Under the pieces are notes generated by a model. That model had not been told where the DNA came from. It did not search any database and saw only the letters and a list, made by a program, of their open reading frames with translations. The position numbers and the translations under genes were made by a program. Shown here piece by piece: positions 1 through 10,596 of a DNA stretch of 64,000 nt. The stretch comes from Blasia pusilla (Eukaryota; Marchantiophyta; Marchantiopsida; Blasiales), in NCBI GenBank assembly GCA_050084515.1, contig CM114271.1, positions 11,160,001 to 11,224,000 on the forward strand, given 5' to 3'. Positions within the stretch are counted from its first letter, which is position 1; the number at the start of each line of letters is the position of its first letter.

Positions 1-389
1 CAAGGAACCATAGCTCCGCCGCCTCATGGCAAGAGGTTCAACAACGAGGGAATGACCTCTCAAGCTCTCTCTCCTTGAGGTATACCCCTCCCCTATCCCA
101 AGCTCTCTCCATGGTAACCTATTCTTCCAAGTCACCTTCTTGGCTCTTGACATGATGTAGGAGGTCAAGGGCCACTTACCAAAAATATAAAGTCGATCAT
201 ATACTCAAAATGGTACTTACCTAAAATAGTAAACTCAATATGGCTCCAAATGAGTCGAAACGAAGGGGAAACCTGCTCTCTCAGGTTTTGCGGGCCTCAG
301 CAGGTCATCGTCAACCTACTGAGCCTGTCCTCCACTACTCACGAAGGCGCTCTACTAGATCTCACCGATCTATCCTAAAAGACGTGACA
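1..389 (-). repeat. LTR fragment of a G1-family gypsy element (type beta)
   Basis: Reverse complement of the LTR that starts at 41184 on the plus strand. Both begin TGTCACG and share the blocks around the polypyrimidine and 'ctcatttggagccatat' stretches, with many differences. The LTR start on the minus strand is at 389 (cgtgaca on the plus strand). The rest runs off the left edge, so its length is unknown. It should be the 3' LTR side of a G1-type element, but it is separated from the G1a body by a second, different LTR piece at 510-797. Confidence 0.7.
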
Positions 390-509
390 ATTGTTGTGCG
401 CATTGTCGTGCGAATCCACATCGTCATACAACATACATCGCTGACATACCATACTCACATACATACATAACATAGACGAGAGCATCCACAAACATAAGTG
501 TACCATAAC
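390..509 (-). repeat. Duplicated 3' tail of G1 body, copy A
   Basis: About 115 bases here are repeated with few changes at 798-905. Both copies contain 'gaatccacatcgtcatacaa' and a run of acatacata units. Each sits directly upstream (minus strand) of an LTR start, at 389 and 797. It is therefore the sequence preceding the 3' LTR of G1 elements, present twice because two element ends are joined here. Confidence 0.7.
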
Positions 510-797
510 TGAAATCTATGAAAGACCTACTGTCATAAAACACCTATAGAATCACATACAATCGAGCCAAACCCACTCCACGATGGGAGAATCTAGGTCG
601 CAGCTTGCGGGAAACACCATAGCCAAGAGCTCTACTCACTACCAAGGCTAACTCCCAACGCAACAGGCTCAACTCAAAGAACTAACTGTTCTTTGAGTGC
701 ACTCCACCTTATATCCTCCAACCTAAGAGCGGGCCCTACTAGAAAAGTCACCTACTAGCACACTATACTCTACGACATAATCCGTATGGTCATGACA
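510..797 (-). repeat. Truncated 3' LTR of G1a (type alpha)
   Basis: Matches 9751-10118 closely, starting TGTCATGACC on the minus strand in both. This copy lacks about 80 bases that the right copy has and stops where homology ends near 510. The pair brackets gag, pol and the methyltransferase on the minus strand, as expected for the two LTRs of G1a. The remainder of the LTR is replaced by the tail repeat at 390-509. Confidence 0.7.
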
Positions 798-1084
798 GCT
801 GTCGTGCGAATCCACATCGTCATACAACATACATCACTGACATACCATACTCACATACATACATAACATAGATGAGAGCATCCACAAACATGAGTGTACC
901 ACAACTCGCCCCCCTAACTGGCGGTTAGGTCCCTCTAACTCCCACGTAGCCCTATACATCTACTACATGCTATACACCTTCGTGGGTGCACGAATCAGAA
1001 GGTCGGGTGCTAGGTTGCCCCATCATTAGTCGCACATCTGTAATCCATATCATGCAAAGATCAAGTCATCTGCCTCTCCTAAAT
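798..1084 (-). repeat. 3' untranslated tail of G1a with repeat copy B
   Basis: Positions 798-905 are the second copy of the tail repeat at 390-509. The remaining bases up to the integrase-PHD reading frame show no coding signal that I recognise. The polypurine tract could not be pinned down. Confidence 0.5.
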
Positions 1085-1219
1085 ACATCAAGGACAAACC
1101 CACCTTCTAGTAGGAACAACATCCATACGTGGAGTCAAACACATCATGTGCCAACCCCTAGAACACCGATCACACACCAACATATGGGCTGCGTTACTAG
1201 CCGACCCACACAACATGCA
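1085..1219 (-). other. PHD finger domain at the end of the G1a integrase
   Basis: Pattern on the minus strand: CMLC, then CDRC after 11 residues, GWHMMC, then RRWVCP and a final Cys codon at 1085-1087. Spacing and the Trp before the last Cys pair fit PHD fingers, which read histone H3 tails. The codon between the last two Cys is TGA at 1088-1090, probably a decayed CGA. No other integrase end survives in the window to confirm it. Confidence 0.75.
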
Positions 1220-2386
1220 CCTCAAGCTAGCACGTATCATGGCTAAGCTTGGATCAACATTACCATCCACATTTGGAAGATGACATAGCGCACAATTATG
1301 CACATGGTCCTTCCAAACAACTCCATCACGACCCTCCAACATGAGAACTCCAGAAGCTAACACCTCGCGCACTCGTAAAATAGTACGGCCTGCCGTCACA
1401 TCCAACATTGTCGGTGCAATCTGCTGCAAATAGACATAGTCCTCCACATGGAACCTACAAATCGATGGTCGATAACCTCCATCATGAATGGTTGCATACC
1501 GCAACGTATCTCTATGTTGAGCAATGGCAAGATTCTCAAAGGCTGTTGGCATAACTCTCCGAAAGAGCTCTGCCTGCTGAGAACACACCCTCATCCACAT
1601 CTCTGGGTCATCAAGGTTCACCACCTCACTAGACTCCCGACAAATTGCTGCTGGCAAGTCTGGATCTCGGCCGTATAACAAAAAATAAGGTGAGAAGGAA
1701 TCCAAGGTGCTTGGCGACTGAACCTTTACCCAATTGCTAACCATGGCAACTGAATATCCCAGTCTCCAAGATGCCCCTTCTGTAGGCCATACTTGCGCAA
1801 TGCCCTCTTCACCGTCTAAACCACACGCTCAGCCAAACCATCCGCCTCTGGATGATCTTGAGACGTGGTCCGATGATCAATCAACGCCTTGTCACACAAG
1901 ACCTGAAACTCACCCTGAAACTCTGTACCCTGGTTGGTCAACACTTGAGCTGGTGCACCAAAATGACTAAGCACTCTATCAAGAAACGCGTACGTCGCTC
2001 CCTCACTTGCCTTGTCAGGTAATGCCACCAACTCAATCCACTTGGAGAAGTGCTCCACCATCACCAACACATATTGATGATGTCAAATGCATCCAATGTA
2101 ACGGTCCCACAAAGTCCACACTCCAACGGTAACCCAACCCCATAATAGGCAAGGGGTGTAACTGTGGTGTAGGGGCATTCAATGATGCCCTCACCCGGTC
2201 ACAAACCATACAACATGACACCAACTGCCGCACCTGAGTATGCATGCCACGCCACCAATACTGACCAAGGAGTAAGCTATACGTACGCTTTACCCCAAAA
2301 TGTCCCAACTCCTCATGGGCATGTCGTAGAATGCAATCTCTCTGAGCCAAATACGACACTACTCGTACTCTACCATCCTCCCACAC
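1085..2386 (-). pseudogene. G1a Ty3/gypsy integrase with C-terminal PHD finger, broken
   Basis: Read on the minus strand in three shifted frames. 2386-2033 carries the zinc-binding H2C2 segment (HAHEELGHFG then CCMVC) and the first catalytic Asp in YRWSVDFVGPL. 2070-1816 carries the rest of the rve core: VLTNQGTEF has Asn where the second catalytic Asp is expected, and the catalytic Glu is in DGLAERVV. 1744-1088 continues through the integrase C-terminal beta-barrel region and ends in a PHD-type Cys4-His-Cys3 finger. Integrase inserts retrotransposon cDNA into chromosomes. The D-to-N change, two frame breaks and a stop inside the PHD finger mean this copy is dead. A chromodomain, usual in plant chromoviruses, is absent; the PHD finger occupies that place. 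Confidence 0.85.
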
Positions 2387-2460
2387 ACGGAGAATATGTG
2401 TTCCCTCTAATCAATACCCCTTAGCACATTGAAGAACACGGTCTCGCTTCTTGGCACTCA

Positions 2461-4199
2461 CTATGCCTGGCACCCTACTGGTCCCCGTAGGAACTCCAAC
2501 ACCAACGCATCATCATGAATATCACGCTGATCCGTACCACCATCTCCAACCTTAGGATCTGAAGGTTGGCCATCTACCCTCTGACTAGAGTAAGATGTCA
2601 TGTGGTCCTTCAGACTAGAGTCCACCCCTAACCAACATAAAAAGGCGGATGCATGCCAACCTAGCACCATCTTCTCATCAACCTTGCCATGCCATCTAGC
2701 CCCAGTTGCATCCTCTTGGCTAGTACATGGGTTCCTACTCAACCCATCGGAATCAAGGTTGGCAACTCTAGGTTTATGTACCACCTGGAAGTCATACTGC
2801 TGTAAGATAAGAGCCCACCATGCAAGCTTCCATGTAAGCTTATCAAACTCCATCAACCACTTGAGCAGTTGGTGATCAGTAACAAGGGTAAACTGTGTGC
2901 CAAACAAGTAACACCTAAAGTGTGCCATAACCCACCCTATTGCCAAGCACTCTCCCTCTTATGAACTGTAGCACGACTCCGCTGGATTATTCGAACGACT
3001 TGCATAGGCCACCACAAACTCCATGTGCTCATCATCATGTTGTGTCAACATCGCTCCAAGTCCCAACCTACTCCAATCAGTGTGTAACTGAAATGGGTGC
3101 CCTCTAATAGGTCTCCTCAAGATAGGCGTCGTCACCAACTGGGCCTTGAGCTCCACAAAAGCTCTCTCCTGATAATCTCCCCAGTGCCACTCCTAATCTG
3201 ATTTCAGCAATTGGTTCAAAGGCTTTGCCATAGCACTAAATCCCTTCATATACCTCCGATAGTAGTTCGCTAATCCTATGAATGCCCGAACTCTACTCAC
3301 ATCTACTGGACGAGGAATAAGTGCAATAGCCTCCACCTTTGCTTGTTGAACTCCCAAACCACATGGATAGATCACATGACCCAAGTACTCAACATCCTCA
3401 TGGAAGAACTTACACTTTCCTGGATGCAAACGTAGACCATGAGTTTCAACCGCTCAAACACAATCTGCAAATGTATCTGATGCTCCTCCACCATATTACT
3501 GAACACCAAGATATCATCAATGTAACACCAAACAAAATCCAACCCTGCTAGAATCCTCTCCATCACTCTCTGAAACTTGGCAGGTGCATTCTTCAACCCA
3601 AAGGGTAAGAATTTCCACTCGTACAAACAATCCTTGCCATGAGAGTTGACACCCCAAAATGATGTCTTGGCCTTGTCACTCTCTCGAATTGGCAACTGAT
3701 GATATCTTGCCCAAAGATCCAAAGTACTAAAAATCTTTGCATATCCCACCACATCAAAGATCTCCTCAGGTGTAGGCATAGCATACCTATCGGCCTTGGT
3801 CCGCCGATTGATAGGACGGTAATCTCCACACATCTGCCTATCCGTGTAGTTGCCATGCACATCCTTTTTAGCAGGCATGATAGTGGCTGATGCATACTCT
3901 CCACGCGACAACTCCACTAATCCAGCCTCCAAAAGGTCCAACGTCCTACTCTGAATCAGGTCCCTCTCCATATCACTATATCGGTAGGGACGACGGAAGA
4001 TTGGCGAACCACTAGCCAAATCAATCCGTATACCGGGTCCAACTAAAGCACCCAACTCCTTCATGCTAAAGGCAAAACAACTCCTATAAGCACGTAGGAA
4101 TTGTGTTAAGCTTCGTTTCTCATCTCTTCTAAGCTTGGGCCCAAGTAATGGCTCCCAAGTCTCCTCCAGTGGCACACTAGAGGGAGAGGATGACGCCAT
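2461..4199 (-). pseudogene. G1a reverse transcriptase and RNase H, broken
   Basis: 4199-3372 is a Ty3/gypsy RT: palm-region MCGDYRPINRRTKADRY, LPFGLKNAPAKFQRVM and the active-site YIDDILVF. 3429-3193 continues in another frame with the RT thumb (CKFFHEDVEYLGHVI, then RAFIGLANYYRRYMKGFS). 3156-2959 and 2946-2461 carry RNase H (LHTDWSRLGLGAML, then TLVTDHQLLKWLM and NLDSDGLSRNP). RT copies element RNA into DNA and RNase H removes the RNA strand. At least three frame breaks occur. A second, less complete copy (G1d) lies at 54916-56702. The RT follows the methyltransferase directly on the minus strand. Confidence 0.9.
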
Positions 4200-4440
4200 T
4201 GGCTGCTAGGCAACCCCCTCACAAGATGGTACACCCTTAGTTACACCATCATCTGAGCAAATAACTCCTCCACCAGCATGAGCAACCAACTCCACATGCC
4301 CAAGGATGCAAAATACTATTCTCCTCGCCCCCAACCGATGTCTCTACCCTCCCGGTAGCCATCAAGCTCATCACAAGGGGTGGAAGACCCATAGACATAG
4401 TCCAAAGTCGACGCTGCTCAGCCATCCCAAGACTCAAAAT

Positions 4441-5830
4441 CTAGGTCAAACAATTCAAGTCCATGGCCTGACCCAACACATGACGTCGTGAAGCCTCAGA
4501 AATGGAAGCAACCATTATCACACCAGTAGGAAATCCCATCGCACACTCTCTCTCATCAGCGTTAGGCTCCACCAATTGTCGCACATGAGAATCCCATACA
4601 AGCCCGGGACCACCTTCCATGTAGACATGTGACGAGGGAAAACTCACAAATGTGGGTAGTGCCATCCTAGGCTGGCCCACACGGTTCACCATTGCCATGG
4701 GTGACCGATCAATAACCCTCACCACCTGAGAAAGTCGCCCAGTATCCAAGATACTATCCACTATAAGGCAAGGATCCGCCAGCCTTTGCATCATATGCTC
4801 GACGTAGAACCTCCCTAGGCAACAAGTTTGTCCACCACAAGCGTGGACGATGTGCACGCGAGCCAACTCACGCTGCATCCAACAACACCGCTGGTCCAAT
4901 CCAAGACCGCACCTCATGAACACTCGCCATCATCCGGGTCCGAGTGTCACCCAACAATGGAACTTTCTCCGGAATGTAAGCTGGAGCACGTGCCTGATGA
5001 ACATGAAGATGTCGTAACACCCGTAACATATCCCAAAACAATCGAGATCTAGGGTCGTGTAATCCCTCATCACGACCAACACATGTATGACCCTGACATG
5101 GCCATGCAGCAATCACCAAATCCACAGGACCAACCCTCTCAAGGTCATGCGCCCCCAACAATGCAATGTGTGATGGCAAAGCACGCTGGTACCCACGAAT
5201 AGCTGATGGCGGCAACAACTCAGGATATCTCCGCATCAACTGACCAATATGTCGGGATGAGACTCTCTAGTCCGTCTCATCTTGCTCTACATACACGTAT
5301 CTCCGCAAAGGAATACCGGTTTGCAACACTGCAGCCAAACTAGTGCTAATCCCACCAAAAAGATCTAACACACAAATGCCCTCCGGCGGATACTGCCATA
5401 CAATGGGTGTAGTATCCAAAGGGGATAACTCAACTGGACCAGAAGTAGGAGTCCGCCGTGGGGCTTCCTCTTCCTCGTGAGGTATAACAGCCTCACACGA
5501 AGCCTCCTGCACTAGGCCATCAGCCTCTTGCCGTAGTGCATCGCCTGAACTCCAAAGTGGCACATCCAACGATGAGGATGCCACTGCTGCAAAACTAGAG
5601 ACCTCCTCTACCTCCTCATGCACAGGAGAATCCATAGCAGAAACATTAACCTCCAAAAAGTCTCCTGGCCAAGTGACTACTCCACTAAAACCAGCCAGAG
5701 ATGCTAACACCGTTGGGGAAGATCCTCTTGGTCGAGCCCCATAAATAAATCTCACAGGAACGTGGCTCATGCGTCCATCCCCGGACTTCCAACTAGGTCT
5801 ATAAGACGATGTCTGAGTCCAGTAGTCCAT
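4441..5830 (-). pseudogene. G1a cytosine-5 DNA methyltransferase domain, degenerate
   Basis: Located between the protease and RT of G1a on the same strand. Conventional motif order is visible. Motif I is CVLDLFGGISTSLAAVLQTG (about 5380-5310) followed by the acidic VYVEQDE. Motif IV is AAWPCQGHT, with the catalytic Cys, followed by RSRLFWDMLRVL. Motif VI is at about 4980 as YIPEKVPLLGD, where ENV is expected, so Asn is replaced by Lys. Motif X-like RRHVLGQAMDLNCL lies at 4490-4445. A TAG at about 5264 and further frame shifts break it. The family methylates cytosine in DNA. The motif order is Dnmt3/Dnmt1-like rather than the permuted order of plant DRM. The homologous copy at 51369-52763 keeps ENV, so the Lys is probably secondary decay. 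Confidence 0.85.
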
Positions 5831-5835
5831 CTATT

Positions 5836-6127
5836 GCTCCTCCAACTAGTACATCATACGACTCGGCTAATGTGACCACAGCAGGTACACCCAACTGGGA
5901 GCTATCAGTCGCATGATCTTGTCTCAATTGTACAGACAACTTCTCCCGTGTCATGAATTGAGACCTATCATTGGCTCCTCCAAGTGATGTTTGAATCTAG
6001 AATGGGCAAGGCTCAAGCTCTGACCTCCGAATACCCAAACCAATACATGCCGCCTTTCCCAACATCAAAGGTTGGGCACCAGAGTCTAACAAGACTCTAT
6101 CTGGTCTATACACTTGTCTTGTAGGAC
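5836..6127 (-). pseudogene. G1a retroviral-type aspartic protease
   Basis: Minus-strand translation gives VLLDSGAQPLMLGK around 6095-6050, the DSG(A) active site of retropepsins, followed by a stop and then IQTSLGGA and AESYDVLVGGA. The same block is found in G1b (44210-44500) and G1c (50990-51300), so it is a constant part of this family. It matures the polyprotein. It lies just upstream of the methyltransferase, giving the order protease, DNMT, RT. Confidence 0.8.
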
Positions 6128-6964
6128 TCACCAATCGGAATATCCCACTGCGGTTGTCCAACATACATACCCAGGTGTAAGCCTCTCACGATCAATGGCT
6201 GGCCGGGCTGGTAATGCATCCATCTTCGCCATTCTTTGCCGCTCGCTAAGTAGCTTGGTACTCAATGCTACACCTAACATAGAGTGTCGCTCCACCACAA
6301 CACCCTCATCCACCTCAGCACGTGTAGCAGTAACACCCCCACGTTCACACAACGTGGCTGCTAGCTGAAATACATGAGCTAAGTCAACTCCTAAAGCCAT
6401 CAGCTCAGTGGATGAAAACAATAGGGATCCCAACATTGAAGTTGCCATCCGCAATATTGCAGTGGATGCTGCATTCGTGTATACTACACGCGATGTAGAT
6501 GCCTCAGTCCCCACTGTAGGCTCAATAGGCTGTGTAGGAACCATGGATGGAGTCCTAAGCACCTCACACAACAAGAATGACTGGGGAAGCCTAGCCTGCC
6601 TCCTAGCCTCACCCCTATGTGGGTCCAACTCCACAGTAGCACCACGTGGCTCTGACGCTCGAGTGGCTCCTCTCGTAACTGCAGTTGATGCCTCAACCTG
6701 TGCTACACTCGCCATATAAGAGAGATCATCCCCTCCATAAGAGGTGGAAGCCCCTGCTCCCGAACCTGCTCTATGCTGGATACTAGCCATAGTAGCCAAC
6801 TTCTGCTCCAAGTGCTCAATCCTGGTAGTCATAGCTGACTCTGTCGTCGTGGTAGGGGTAGCCACCGTAGGCTCTCCAACCACTAGTCCACCTCTACCAC
6901 CCCTACCACCTCTACCACCTTGGCCTCTCGGAGCTACTCCACCACGGCCGCGGCCTGATCTCAA
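6128..6964 (-). CDS. G1a gag-protease linker protein segment, RGG-rich start
   Basis: An open segment of about 278 residues on the minus strand. It starts with an Arg-Gly-rich tract (residues 3-26), then a short coiled-coil-like stretch (TRIEHLEQKLATM), then sequence shared with G1b and G1c, including RLPQSF, a hydrophobic FQLAATLCERGGV block and MDALPARPAI. It links the zinc-knuckle end of gag to the protease. RGG tracts often bind RNA, which would suit a nucleocapsid, but that is inference. No known enzyme domain is visible. Confidence 0.55.
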   Translation of the reverse strand: MRSGRGRGGVAPRGQGGRGGRGGRGGLVVGEPTVATPTTTTESAMTTRIEHLEQKLATMASIQHRAGSGAGASTSYGGDDLSYMASVAQVEASTAVTRGATRASEPRGATVELDPHRGEARRQARLPQSFLLCEVLRTPSMVPTQPIEPTVGTEASTSRVVYTNAASTAILRMATSMLGSLLFSSTELMALGVDLAHVFQLAATLCERGGVTATRAEVDEGVVVERHSMLGVALSTKLLSERQRMAKMDALPARPAIDRERLTPGYVCWTTAVGYSDW

Positions 6965-6966
6965 CT

Positions 6967-8273
6967 CTAGATGAAGATCAAAGCAACGCTCTCAAGGATG
7001 ACCTGGTCTCCCGCAATGATCACATTGAGTTGGGGCCGACTGAGGCCCATCCTCCAAAGTCCGTCTCCCATCTTCTTAGGGACAAAACCTCCTAACATGA
7101 TCACCTCCACATGTCCAACATGACTGTCCTTGTTGCGGGGCAGCAAATGAAGGCAATGGTCTCTGCGCAAGTGTCCCTGTAGGACCTGACCGAGGTCGTG
7201 TGTACCCCCCACGACTCCCACTACTACTACCACCACCACTACTGCGAGACTGTGAGGTGGACTGCTGAACACGAGAAGTAGTAGTTGTATCCCTACTAAA
7301 TGCGGATGTCATCACTCTCTCCTTCACCATGTTAAGCTCAATCTTCTTAGATAGAGCAAACACATGGGCCAATGTGGGTGAATCATCACTCATAAGAGTA
7401 GCATCACGTACCGTGCGGCGCAACTCTCTGTCCAAGATCCCATACCAAAACTGGACTGCCTGAGCCTCAGTCACACCCTGGGTAACTAAAACCAAGCGTC
7501 ATGTACGAGTGTATGCCTCACGAAGACTCTCACCAGTCTTTCGCTCAAATTCCTGAAGACTCCTCAACTTCTTTGTCTTCACTCCCTTATAGTTCTTCTT
7601 CAACCTCTTGAAGAACTCTGCAACCGGGCTGAACGATGGTGGGGCACTAGTACCGCCACTGGTACCTCCATGGGTACCTCCACTAGTACCCCCACTCCGG
7701 CTTGTACTCGTACTACTCAACGTCCGGCTGGCTGGCATAGTAGGAGCACTACTACCAATACCACCATGGGTGATAGACACATAGCCTGAAGACCAATATT
7801 GTCTCCACGCCTCAATCTCAGCAACATGGTCCTTCCTAAACTCATGGTAATCATCCATGGGTGGTCCCTCCAAGTGCTGAAACAACCCCTTCTAAGCCAA
7901 GAAGGGTGTAAACAACGTGGCATTCCGCAACATCTGCATATCACACCACGTATCAAACTCCTGCATGAAGTCCTCCAACTCAATGGTGCCCATTGCACCT
8001 GAGTATCATTGTGGGCCCTTCATGGCCCCATATATCTCGTCCATGTCCCAAATCAATGGAGCTGCAACACTCAATAACAACGTAGAAGACTCGATGTTTG
8101 GAACATCCTCGTCCTCCTCTTCATCAACCGTCGGAAGTGGAAAAGGTAGTCGATACTTCAATCCACTCCATATAAAACCACCATTGTCCGCACCACGGTC
8201 CCCAACTAGACCACCAGACAGCTCCGTGATGACCAACGTCGATGCCGCACCACCACCAAATTACCACCACTAA
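6967..8273 (-). pseudogene. G1a gag polyprotein, frameshifted
   Basis: Three shifted minus-strand segments: 8236-8006 (acidic N-terminus), 7885-7499 (PPMDDYHEFRK, a Gly-Thr-Ser-rich stretch, then FKRLKKNYKG and LQEFERKTGESLREAYTR) and 7495-7076 (TEAQAVQFWYGILDRELRR, a Ser/Gly-rich tail, CWTCGGDHVRRFC). This is the layout of a Ty3/gypsy capsid (Retrotrans_gag type) and nucleocapsid. A second CCHC knuckle (CDHCGRPGH...ERC) sits at 6983-7024 with TGA at 6992-6994 inside it. G1b shows the homologous gag on the plus strand at 42066-43320. Confidence 0.75.
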
Positions 8274-9750
8274 GTAACCAAGTGACGTCAATGTCGCTGT
8301 ACTATTCTAGCTCTACTAACTATGGGTGTAGAAAACCTAACCTGTCATCACCACAAGAAGCCTCCCACGGTCTACTGGTCATCACACCAGCCTCACTACC
8401 GGTAGCACACAAGAGTAACACTACTTTGGAAATCAGCGTCAACCCTAACAATGGGCGCGCAAGCAAGAAGCAACGATGGAGGGGATCCAAACACAGGAAG
8501 TCCAATGACAATCCTCCAATTGCAAATGGAAATCAAGGTAACACAATCCACCAAACATGGCGCCCCCTGAATCCACAGAACCCACCACAAAATTCAAACG
8601 CAATAGCTACTCCGCCGCGGGTTGATGACGTGTTAGTCGGACTCGCAGCACCTAAAAATATCACCTGCATGGAGAGGCTACACCGTACTATGCGCTAGAG
8701 GTCCATCAACCAAAAACCTAAGATGCATAAAGCGCCTAACACATCTCCGAACAGCACCAAATGAGCTACATCAGTGTGTACACTAGCATAGTTAAGAACT
8801 CAGCAGTTAAGCGTCTTCCAAGCATAATAGCCCAAAGATGGGTCACCAGTTATGCAACACTCAAATCACAAATCCTGCAAAAACTGCCTCACACCCAAAC
8901 ACCTCCTTACTCCCTACTCTGCCTCTCACGCCCACTCGCCCCGAGCTACCACGAGTTGCCTCGAAGCCTCGAAACGTCAAGAAATGCTCTAGACATGCCC
9001 CTATCGCCCCGTTCGCCACGCTTCGCCATGCTTTGCTATGGAGAGAGGCCCAACCAGGGCGCCGCCAATGGGATAGGCATCTCCAACAAGAGACAAATCA
9101 CCAACCAACCAGCCCCTCCGATCTGCTGTCCACCATAGCCAGACCTTGAGCCAATCCGCAAAATTTCAATCAGCAATTACTCCAAAAACGCTCAACCAAA
9201 ATTGAATCTGTTTCAACCAGAATTCAATTGACCACCATAGCTATCTCTCCAAAAAAATCAGCTCTAATTGAGCTGTGTACTCTGAGCTAAAAATCAGACA
9301 AACTTGTTGTCCATACACCTCTAGAATCGCAAATCCGATAGTGCTTCCGCCCAGATTCATGCACGCAAAAATCGGCAACGATCCACACACTCAAGCAAAT
9401 AGCTTCACATGAGATCACAATACAAGTAGCAACAAGAACCTCTCACCCAATCTGGATGAACTTCAATAGAGCTTTTGCACTCCAAGCTCTCCACATCAGA
9501 AAACGGTGGAACACGAACCAAAATCTTCAATCCTTGATAACTTCCAACTCCCTTGACGAAATCCGGCGATCTAAAGCGCGTTGGAAAGCTCTCAGCAAGA
9601 CGCTTTTTTCCCAATCAACCATGCATCAGATTTCCACCTCCAACATAGGCCACAAGCCATGAACATCCACGACTGAGTACACAATCAACCCTAACCAGAT
9701 CCTACTGATCCACAATCGAAGCTACCATTGATCTACTCTAGTTCTTTGAG
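8274..9750 (-). other. G1a 5' LTR remainder and leader, noncoding
   Basis: Lies between the recognisable LTR-alpha block (9751-10118) and gag on the minus strand. No convincing gene is seen. It probably holds the rest of the 5' LTR and the leader, but the LTR end and primer-binding site could not be fixed. The 5S rRNA-like segment at 8781-8860 is inside it. Confidence 0.5.
8781..8860 (+). ncRNA. 5S rRNA-like segment with pol III internal promoter boxes
   Basis: On the plus strand AGAACTCaGCAGTTAAGCG is followed by exactly 23 bases and then GATGGGTcACC. Plant 5S rRNA has the same boxes (A-box and intermediate element, then C-box) at the same 23-base spacing. The 5' third is shortened by about 8 bases and the remainder is diverged, so it is not a functional 5S gene. 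It runs antisense to G1a. Cassandra-type TRIM LTRs carry 5S sequence and are one known precedent; a 5S-derived SINE or a pseudogene are alternatives. Confidence 0.65.
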
Positions 9751-10118
9751 TGAAATCCGTGAAAGACCTATTGTCATAAAACTTGTTTAGAGTCACATAC
9801 AATCGAGCCAAACCCACTCCACGATGGGAGAATCCAGGTCGAAGCTTGCGGGAACCATCATAGCCAAGAGCTCTACTCACTATCAAGGCTAACTCCCAAC
9901 GTAACATGCTCAACTCAAAGAACTAACTGTTCTTTGAGTGCACTCCACACTATATCCTCCAACCTAAGAGCGGGCCCTATTGGAAAAGTCACCCTCAATT
10001 GAGTAATCCCCAACCCTATGTATGAAACCGCATCTCTACCTAGACACTACGGCCCTACATAAGGTATGGCCTCTACTAGCACACTATACTCTACGACATA
10101 ATCCGTATGGTCATGACA
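9751..10118 (-). repeat. G1a 5' LTR (type alpha), upstream part
   Basis: Paired with 510-797. Starts TGTCATGACC at 10118 on the minus strand and directly abuts a ParB-like fragment of the neighbouring PMU element at 10119, so the G1a end is a clean junction. The LTR extends further toward gag, but its end was not found. Confidence 0.65.
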
Positions 10119-10560
10119 ATTGCCATTTCCACCGTTGTCATGTGATGAGGAAATGGATGGAGCACGATTGCCCTCACACAGAAATATGTATCCAATGAAT
10201 TTGGGCGCTCCTCTACAAACTGCGTCCACGCCATGTACCTATGGTTCCCATCCCAGATGAAGAAGTAGAGGTTCCGCATCCAGGTATATTGGGTTCCTTC
10301 AATCACTCTTCTTAATTCCTGATCTCTCATCCTCCAGAATATGTCCAAGGCCTCCAAGTCTTCTTCCGTCACCAGAGCTTGCATTCCATGTTCATCGTAA
10401 GGCTAAACATAGAACGGAGGAAAGCTATCAACGTAGAATATTGTCACTACCGATTGCTTCATCTTTGTAAAGTCCTCCTCCGAATGAATTTCGCGGATGT
10501 ACTCCATTTTCCGCAGTCGACAGAGTGGAATTCTTGGGGACTTTTGGCCCTCCAACGTCG
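10119..10560 (-). pseudogene. Extra ParB-like exon fragment from a diverged PMU element
   Basis: Minus strand: PRIPLCRLRKMEYIREIHSE at about 10560-10500, SFPPFYV, then after a frame break TEEDLEALDIFWRMRDQELR and FFIWDGNHRYMAW. It is clearly homologous to the ParB-like exons at 13375-13847, 26405-26868 and 61690-62162 but is a different, more diverged copy. It sits where the last exon of the adjacent methyltransferase-like gene should be, so two PMU copies are joined here. G1a cuts it at 10118. Confidence 0.7.
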
Positions 10561-10596
10561 GAGATATACAATCTGGAGACAAGAATAGAGCCTTAC

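Noticed and set aside
1734-2424. Plus-strand frames within the G1a integrase.
   Set aside because: Antisense shadows of the integrase core, whose motifs are clear on the minus strand.
10258-10330. DGNHR as part of a sulfiredoxin enzyme.
   Set aside because: No FSGCHR-type catalytic Cys is present. The domain is followed by a methyltransferase-like part, as in ParB-MTase fusions, so ParB-like is preferred.
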